Below are positions 58,824 through 64,000 of a stretch of 64,000 bases of DNA, piece by piece. Under the pieces are notes generated by a model. The model was not told where the DNA came from, ran no database searches, and worked only from the letters and a program-made list of their open reading frames with translations. Every line of letters starts with the position of its first letter. Positions within the stretch are counted from its first letter, which is position 1. This DNA is from Pirellulales bacterium (lineage in GTDB: Bacteria > Planctomycetota > Planctomycetia > Pirellulales > JACPPG01): the NCBI GenBank assembly GCA_035546535.1, contig DASZWQ010000031.1:49481-113480 (forward strand). Direction: 5' to 3'. The position numbers and the translations under genes were made by a program.

Positions 58824-58890
58824 CGAATGCTTGCGGCCCGTGGCGGGGCATGCTTGCCGGTGATACTCCGCTTCGAGCAACCGCGATTGC

Positions 58891-58964
58891 GGGCGTTTAG
58901 CTCAGTTGGTTAGAGCGCTATCCTCACACGGTAGAGGTCGCTGGTTCGAGCCCAGCAACGCCCA
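58891..58964 (+). tRNA. tRNA-Val (CAC)
   Basis: 74-nt cloverleaf: acceptor GGGCGTT/AACGCCC, D-arm TAGCTCAGTTGGTTAGAGC, anticodon loop CTCACAC with CAC (reads GUG), T-loop TTCGAGC. Discriminator A. Confidence 0.96.
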
Positions 58965-59445
58965 CTTCTTTTACGTACTGCCGACGGGAACCCGCTGCGG
59001 CATCGTACCAGTACCGGCACTTTGAATTGTTTCAAGGTCGTCAGCTGCTGAGTCTTCGTCGGGCAATTCGCCGTGGTTCGAAGTTAACGGCATCGGCCGG
59101 GCAACGCGGGTGTGACCATTGCGGTCAAACCGCGTGCGGCCCGGGGGCTATTCATCCGAAAAATGCCTGCCTGCACGGTACCGTCCATCGAGCAGGCTTC
59201 CCATGTCCAGGGAGGCGTTGCACCGGCTTCGCCGACGGGTTCGAATCGCGCCTCTATCATGCAAGGCCAAGGCGGCGAGGAATTTAGCTGTAACATCAAA
59301 AACTACTTTTTGCCCGAAAATAATTTGCTTCTTTTGAGGGGTGCGGGTACGATCTGCGGGCGCCGGCGCGAGAGGGGGGAGTCTCGTTCATTTCGCAACG
59401 TTCTGGGGCTGCGGCAACCGCCGCCGTTCGTGAAAGGAGCCGCTC
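58965..59445. other. Intergenic region after tRNA-Val, no gene seen
   Basis: About 480 nt. The part near 59290-59340 is AT-rich (upstream of the PEP-CTERM gene) and may hold its promoter, though no clear pair was found. A TTCGAAT-containing stretch near 59250 looks like half a tRNA but does not fold (see rejected items). Confidence 0.4.
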
Positions 59446-60339
59446 ATGGGCCGGAATCCGCGTCATGCGCTGGTGGGGTTTGTCTTCGCGCTCGTCTGTA
59501 GTGCACTCGCTTCTCCGTCGATCGCCCAGATCACGGGTGTCGTCAACTCCGACGTGGAAGCCTTCTTCGGCTCGCAGAGCGATGCCTTCCAATCGTCCGA
59601 GCCACCGATAGGTCCCACTTGGGCGTCAAATGTCGCTGGTCCCTACGGCGTGGCCGGCCCGAACGTTCCGGCGCTCTATCCCGGCTACCCGTCGCCGAAC
59701 CTCGCCCTCACTCCGAACATTCCGTATGACACGGGACACATCGGCCCCGGCTTCTCTGATCCGCAGTTGACCACCTCGAATTACAGCATCGTTGGCAATT
59801 TCAGTGGCGGCACGTTCACTGGCGATGCGTATGCCCAGACGTTCGGGCCGCCGATGACGCTGAATCAGCCAGCGTCGGCCACCGGTTTCGCCTATGAGAA
59901 GGCCGAATTCGCCATGACCTTTAGCGTGGGTCCGTCGGGCATCGCGGCGGGGCTCGCGCCCGCCTACCCGTTTATCGTCACGGGAAATGTATTACCTGGC
60001 TCCGGTGCGTACGCCCAGTTCGGCGCGCAGGTTGATTACTGGTGGGTGCCTGTCATCCCGGGCACTATCATTCCGTCGGGGCCAGCTGTGAACCTGGGGA
60101 CGTTGACCTACAACTATTTGCAGACCGGCGGCGGTCCCTTCGGCTCGCTGGTCAACCATTCGGCCACCACGCTGGCAGGTGCGACCGGCGTGGGTTTCTT
60201 GCAGATCACGGGCGAAATGTTCGTCTCCGGCGATCCGTTTTCGATCAGTGTCATGTCGGTGCCCGAGCCGTCGACCTTTGCATTGGCTGCGGTCGCGCTC
60301 GCGGGCCTCGGCGTCTGGGGCTATCGCCGCCGGCGGTAA
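59446..60339 (+). CDS. PEP-CTERM secreted protein
   Basis: 297 aa. A signal peptide (residues 1-27, ending SIAQ) and a C-terminal sorting signal VPEPSTFALAAVALAGLGVW followed by YRRRR are visible. The PEP motif, membrane helix and Arg cluster are recognised by an exosortase that moves the protein to the surface. The body is rich in Gly, Ser, Pro and Ala with many aromatic turns and has no known domain. ATG 59446 follows AAAGGAG. No exosortase gene is in the window. Confidence 0.9.
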   Translation: MGRNPRHALVGFVFALVCSALASPSIAQITGVVNSDVEAFFGSQSDAFQSSEPPIGPTWASNVAGPYGVAGPNVPALYPGYPSPNLALTPNIPYDTGHIGPGFSDPQLTTSNYSIVGNFSGGTFTGDAYAQTFGPPMTLNQPASATGFAYEKAEFAMTFSVGPSGIAAGLAPAYPFIVTGNVLPGSGAYAQFGAQVDYWWVPVIPGTIIPSGPAVNLGTLTYNYLQTGGGPFGSLVNHSATTLAGATGVGFLQITGEMFVSGDPFSISVMSVPEPSTFALAAVALAGLGVWGYRRRR

Positions 60340-60632
60340 CTGCTTTCGCTTGAGGGACAAGTGCAGACAGCCCCGGGGTGGGCAGCGCGGGGGACGCTCC
60401 GCGCCGATAGCTTTCGCCAGTGACCGAGCCGTGATTCTTCCTGGAAAGCCCTGGAGATTGCGGATCTCAAGGGCACAGGTTTCTGGCGAAGGGTATGTTT
60501 TCGAAGGTGGGCGCGAACGCGGCGGCATGACTTTCCCGGCGGGAAAGTCCGATTCGCGCCCCCTCGACGAAAACGTACAATGCCGCCCCCGGGGCGTTGC
60601 GCACCCGACTTGTCGTGGAAAGGATTTCTAGC

Positions 60633-61463
60633 ATGTTCAAGCCGCGAACCGCCGAAGACAAATTGTTGCTCAGCACCGTTCGCATCGAGACCGATCGCTG
60701 CACCGCCACAGGTTTCTTTTTTGGGCTGCACATAGGGGACAACGATGTCCTCATCACCAGCCGGCACGCCATCCAGGGTTCATCGAGCGGATCGTTGCGC
60801 ATCCACAACGAAGCCTGGCAGCAGGAACAGGACGACGCACCGCCGACGTTCGATCTCGAATTCCAGGACTTCGAGAATTTGTGGATCAAGCATCCCGACA
60901 AATCGATCGACCTGGTGGCGCTACCCAGCAAGGTCATCGACGATGCGGCCGCGAAGATCGGGCGCAGCGCTCATTGGATGACGATCGAGTCCTGCATGGT
61001 GCCGAAGGCGACGCGTCTCAAAGCGCTCACGACCATCGAAGATGTTTTCGTGGTGGGCTACCCGAAGGGCCCCTGGGACAAGTGCCACAATCTGCCGATT
61101 CATTGCCAGGGCACGACTGCCACCCATCCGGACATCGATTTCTGCGGCCAGCCGCAATTACTCGTCAATATGGCGTGCTTGCCCGGCCTGTCGGGCTCGC
61201 CCGTGTTCGTTCTCAACGCCAAAGGTTACGCGGACGAAAATGGGAACATTCACCCGGGCGAAACGCGCAACATTCTGCTCGGCGTCGTCCACGCCGCGAC
61301 CACCATCGGCGCAGACGGCCAGATCGCGGCGCGTGCCGCCTCGGCGCCCCTTGGGTCGGGCGAGGAATCCACCGTCCCGCTCACGTACATCGTCAAGTCG
61401 CGGGAGCTATTGGGGTTCGCGGATGTGATTCACAAGCAGCAGCCGGCCGCATCGGTCCACTAG
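60633..61463 (+). CDS. Trypsin-like serine protease, cytosolic
   Basis: 276 aa from ATG 60633 (AGGA 9 nt upstream). A chymotrypsin-fold domain with the triad in place: His45 in ITSRHAIQG, Asp93 in DKSIDLVALP, and Ser187 in LPGLSGSPVF. No signal peptide or membrane segment is seen, so it acts in the cytoplasm, which is unusual for an S1-like protease. Several Cys are present (CTATG, CHNLPIHC, DFCGQ). No PDZ domain, so it is not DegP-like. Stand-alone trypsin-like domains of this kind have been found as effectors in defence systems, but no such partner is nearby. Confidence 0.8.
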   Translation: MFKPRTAEDKLLLSTVRIETDRCTATGFFFGLHIGDNDVLITSRHAIQGSSSGSLRIHNEAWQQEQDDAPPTFDLEFQDFENLWIKHPDKSIDLVALPSKVIDDAAAKIGRSAHWMTIESCMVPKATRLKALTTIEDVFVVGYPKGPWDKCHNLPIHCQGTTATHPDIDFCGQPQLLVNMACLPGLSGSPVFVLNAKGYADENGNIHPGETRNILLGVVHAATTIGADGQIAARAASAPLGSGEESTVPLTYIVKSRELLGFADVIHKQQPAASVH

Positions 61464-61579
61464 TTGTGGCCGCTTGGACGCGGATCCGACCTCGCGAGTG
61501 CCCGCTCAAAGGCTTAACACGATCGTTATCGGTCGCGGCATCGACTCACCACGACAGCCGATTCTTCCTTCGCCGCTGA

Positions 61580-61607
61580 TTGCAACGGCATAGCGCGTGG
61601 CTAGAAT
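61580..61607 (+). promoter_or_regulatory. Promoter of the SGNH hydrolase gene
   Basis: -35 TTGCAA (61580-61585), 16-nt spacer, -10 TAGAAT (61602-61607). The transcript would begin inside the small hairpin TTGCCTT / AAGGCAA (61607-61626), which might stabilise or mask the 5' end. Confidence 0.5.
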
Positions 61608-61669
61608 TGCCTTCGAAACAAGGCAATACAGTCGTGCTGTTGTACCCGCATCTTTGAGGAGTCGCGCTA

Positions 61670-62788
61670 ATGATCGAGACAAACAGCGTGCGAGCCGCCA
61701 TTCGTTGGCGATCATTTCATGGCCGGCTCTTGAAGACTCTCGCCGCGGGCCTCACCCTATTCACAAGCGCGATCTGCTGCGCAACAGCCGACGCGAGCCA
61801 ATTGACGATTGGCGCACTTGGCGACAGCCTCACCGACGAGTACGCCTACAACGGTCGCGGATATGCGCAAAACTGGGTCGAGCAGTTGGTCAATTACGCC
61901 GGCGTGAATTTTGGCCCGCTGGGAAGCTACGCGGCCCCCAGGAATCAAGGCTACGCTTACAACTGGGCTCGTTCCGGCGCGACGAGCAGCTCGATGATCT
62001 CTGGCGGACAGGTGTCGGGCTTAGCGGCCCAGATCCCAAGCGCTGGCATTCAGTACGTCACGATCGATATCGGCACGAATGATTTCAGTCCCGGCGGCAC
62101 GGCCTTCAATAACATCTACAACGGCACCTGGTCGTCGACGCAGATAACGAATTACATCGACCAGGTGGCGACGAATATCTCGACCGCGATCAGCGCCGAA
62201 CAGAACGCGGGGGCGAAGGTGGTCGTCGCCACGGTCGGCAACTATGGACTCGTGCCGGGGGTTGCCGCGGTTTTTCCCGACTCGGCCGGACTGCAGCGTC
62301 TCACCAACGCCATTTCGCAGGTGAACGCCGGCATCATGAGCACGGCCCAGACGGATCACATCGCCGTGGTCAACTATGACTTGTTGGCTCAAGTGTTATT
62401 CGCCAGTGGCATAGCTTCCAACGGCAGCGTGTTGATTGGTAACGTGCCAATCTTTCTCAACCAGAACACGAGCACGAATCCGTCGCAGGCCGCCTTCGTT
62501 TCCGATGGAATCCACCCCAACACCGCGATCCAAGGCCTGGTGGCCAATCTGTTCATGCAGGCGCTCAACACCGGCTACAACGCCGGCGCGCCGTTATTCA
62601 CCGAAGCGCAGCTCTTGGCGCATCAAGGGCTTGCCTATGGTGGCTCCGACACTCTGGCCGCGCAAATTGGTTCCTACTCCAATTACATCGTCAACTTCGT
62701 CCCCGAACCGTCGGCGGTCGTGCTCGCGGCTTTGGGCATTGGCGCGATGCTGATTGTCGTGGCGCGCCCTTCGCGGCAGAGCGTATAG
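61670..62788 (+). CDS. PEP-CTERM SGNH/GDSL-family hydrolase
   Basis: 372 aa. An exported esterase or lipase-like enzyme with a surface-sorting tail. Signal peptide residues about 1-43. Block I GDSLTDE carries the nucleophile Ser53, block III is GTNDFS, and block V SDGIHPN has Asp279 and His282 to finish the triad. The C-terminus is VPEPSAVVLAALGIGAMLIV followed by VARPSR, a PEP-CTERM signal. ATG 61670 has GAGGAG 7-8 nt upstream and a promoter is seen. Substrate unknown; polysaccharide or lipid esters are typical for the family. Confidence 0.9.
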   Translation: MIETNSVRAAIRWRSFHGRLLKTLAAGLTLFTSAICCATADASQLTIGALGDSLTDEYAYNGRGYAQNWVEQLVNYAGVNFGPLGSYAAPRNQGYAYNWARSGATSSSMISGGQVSGLAAQIPSAGIQYVTIDIGTNDFSPGGTAFNNIYNGTWSSTQITNYIDQVATNISTAISAEQNAGAKVVVATVGNYGLVPGVAAVFPDSAGLQRLTNAISQVNAGIMSTAQTDHIAVVNYDLLAQVLFASGIASNGSVLIGNVPIFLNQNTSTNPSQAAFVSDGIHPNTAIQGLVANLFMQALNTGYNAGAPLFTEAQLLAHQGLAYGGSDTLAAQIGSYSNYIVNFVPEPSAVVLAALGIGAMLIVVARPSRQSV

Positions 62789-62862
62789 AGGAACACCAAA
62801 CGCTCCCCGGGCCGGTGATGCCGTCCACCGCTTTCGCATCCGCGCCGGCGCCCAGTGACAGC

Positions 62863-63822
62863 TCACGCATGACGACGTCGAACGACGACGACTAGCATCC
62901 CGACAGCTCCAAAGAACATCATCACGATAGAGCAGGGCTCGGGAACGATCGAGAAGCCCCATCCTACGCCGTAATTTCCGACATAGATCGTGTCCGTCGC
63001 CGGATTGCCTCCGCCTGCTGGCGTGTAGACGTCCCAAGTCGGAATGGCTTCGAAGTGAATGTAGAACCCGACGCCCGAGAAGAATCCAGGACCATCGGAG
63101 AATGTCGGCGGTACGGAGTACGTCTTACCAGAGTCTGCGGGCACGTTATTCGAGTCGTAATACGGGCCGTTGTGGCCATTATTCGTGCCGGCACCATTGT
63201 TTGTGCCGTCCACCTTAACACCGGGTACGAACCCGTTGTCGATATACCAGTAACCAGTGTTGTTGGGAGCAGCAAGTTGCGTTCCGGCATAACCGTTGGC
63301 TTTGTTCATGCTCATGTTGAAGAATTGCAGCCAATGCGCCGTGACCGTCGAACCAGCCGGCACGTTCATGGGGGCAGCAAGGGCCGGATTCAACGTAAAA
63401 TCCATCTCCTCGCCAAAGGCGTTTCCCGCACCATTCAGAGTGAGCTCGTAGTCCGTGATGTTGAAGGTCGCGTTATTGGCGAGCGTCACGGTGTTGGTAT
63501 TAAGCGACCAGTTGTTTGCAGCGCTAAACTGTTGGGCTGTGAGAAGGCCCTGCAAGGCCGGACTGAACGTCGCCACCGGGATCAGTGTCGCTTTGTCGGC
63601 AATCGCCGTTTGTTGAGGATTCAGCGAAGTCGACTGCTTATTGGGCGGTGGATTTGCCACGCCACCGCCGAGGGTGATCGTGGGAACTGCTTGTGCCGGC
63701 GCGGCCAACACAACGCTTAGCAGGCCCAAGCCCAGGAACCCTACAATTGAGATTCCGCGAGAAGATTCCGTGCGGCTGAGATGCCCGAAAATCGGGGCAG
63801 AGAAGAATCTTGTGCACAACAT
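62863..63822 (-). CDS. PEP-CTERM secreted protein
   Basis: 319 aa. The signal peptide is long (hydrophobic core about 27-42, ending APAQAVP). A surface-protein body is rich in Asn, Gly and Thr (NWSLNTNTVTLANNATFNIT), suggesting beta structure. The C-terminus is VPEPCSIVMMFFGAVGMLVV followed by VRRRHA: PEP motif, membrane helix, Arg/His cluster. ATG 63822 has a purine-rich SD (AAAGGGGG). It is convergent with the SGNH hydrolase gene. Confidence 0.9.
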   Translation of the reverse strand: MLCTRFFSAPIFGHLSRTESSRGISIVGFLGLGLLSVVLAAPAQAVPTITLGGGVANPPPNKQSTSLNPQQTAIADKATLIPVATFSPALQGLLTAQQFSAANNWSLNTNTVTLANNATFNITDYELTLNGAGNAFGEEMDFTLNPALAAPMNVPAGSTVTAHWLQFFNMSMNKANGYAGTQLAAPNNTGYWYIDNGFVPGVKVDGTNNGAGTNNGHNGPYYDSNNVPADSGKTYSVPPTFSDGPGFFSGVGFYIHFEAIPTWDVYTPAGGGNPATDTIYVGNYGVGWGFSIVPEPCSIVMMFFGAVGMLVVVVRRRHA

Positions 63823-63903
63823 TAGCGGGACCCCCTTTCCAGATCGTGGATGACCACCGCCTATTGAGTCCTAGTCAGACAATGGGCTGTTATATTGGAG
63901 GGC

Positions 63904-64000
63904 ATGAGACCTCCCGGAAGTCCTGCTGCATTGGAGAAGCGCCGACGTAAGGCGGTGGAGTTATTGCAGCAGAATTTGACACTCGAAGCAGTCGCCGCGG
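63904..64000 (+). CDS. IS630-type transposase, N-terminal end (runs off the right edge)
   Basis: Only 32 codons are visible: MRPPGSPAALEKRRRKAVEL continuing LQQNLTLEAVAA. The run of basic residues followed by an HTH start (LEAVAA) is typical of the first helix-turn-helix of IS630-family transposases, which excise and insert at TA. The IS end and terminal repeat should lie between about 63830 and 63900; I could not define it. GGAGG lies directly before the ATG. Confidence 0.6.
   Translation, partial: MRPPGSPAALEKRRRKAVELLQQNLTLEAVAA

Noticed and set aside
59212..59261. Possible tRNA remnant with TTCGAAT and GAGGCG / CGCCTC ends
   Set aside because: The ends can pair, but the T-stem does not form and there is no anticodon arm.

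Overview
The window is most likely chromosomal DNA of a planctomycete (Planctomycetota; the gene mix looks Pirellulales-like). It is GC-rich. It holds a DUF1559 pseudopilin-like protein with the H-X9-DG C-terminal motif, three PEP-CTERM proteins, an Lgt with a PDZ-like insert, secreted HEAT and PQQ/YVTN beta-propeller proteins, many Shine-Dalgarno (SD) sequences of the GGAGG type, and an Ile-Ala tRNA pair that is not inside an rRNA operon. No rRNA, CRISPR array, prophage or replication origin was seen. The only mobile-element trace is the first 97 nt of an IS630-type transposase at the right edge.

Layout. 1-8.9 kb, minus strand: the edge of a DUF2252 gene, an exported helical protein, a eukaryote-like exported cyclophilin, a methyltransferase, a small membrane protein, lgt, panC, a folK-deoxynucleoside kinase fusion, a 1.1-kb stretch with a strong promoter and short repeats, and a Nit1-like amidohydrolase. 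9-19.7 kb, plus strand: a DPM1-like glycosyltransferase, a Tat-exported beta-helix protein, a MacB/LolCD-like ABC exporter, an exported cyanophycinase, a LarA-like protein and a DUF1559 protein. 19.7-30.3 kb, minus strand: seven genes that together encode two inner-membrane pumps (YbhGFSR-type ABC and EmrAB-type MFS), their adaptors and one TolC/NodT-type outer-membrane channel. A membrane protein with a degenerate J-like domain (30.5-32.2 kb) precedes the cluster.

32.4-43.2 kb: asnB and glgC, a ParDE-type toxin-antitoxin pair whose toxin frame looks shifted, an independent ~400-nt transcription unit of unknown function, carB, and a translationally coupled metallopeptidase/ATP-grasp pair. 43.2-51.2 kb: a PadR regulator with its promoter and operator visible, its HAAS-domain partner flanked by two copies of a dispersed repeat, argH, an exported HEAT protein with a degenerate receiver-like domain, and a sigma-54 activator that has no sensor domain. 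51.2-64 kb: tRNA-Ile, tRNA-Ala and tRNA-Val, small exported and zinc-binding proteins, a diheme cytochrome/beta-propeller protein, a PQQ-propeller protein, a stand-alone receiver, a trypsin-like protease, and PEP-CTERM proteins including an SGNH hydrolase.

The primary-metabolism genes (panC, folK, carB, argH, asnB, glgC, lgt) are scattered singly or in pairs among poorly characterised lineage-typical genes, as is usual for planctomycetes. The units most worth following up are the metallopeptidase/ATP-grasp pair, the promoter-to-terminator unit at 36.5-36.9 kb, the HEAT-pseudoreceiver/sigma-54 activator pair, and the compound efflux cluster.
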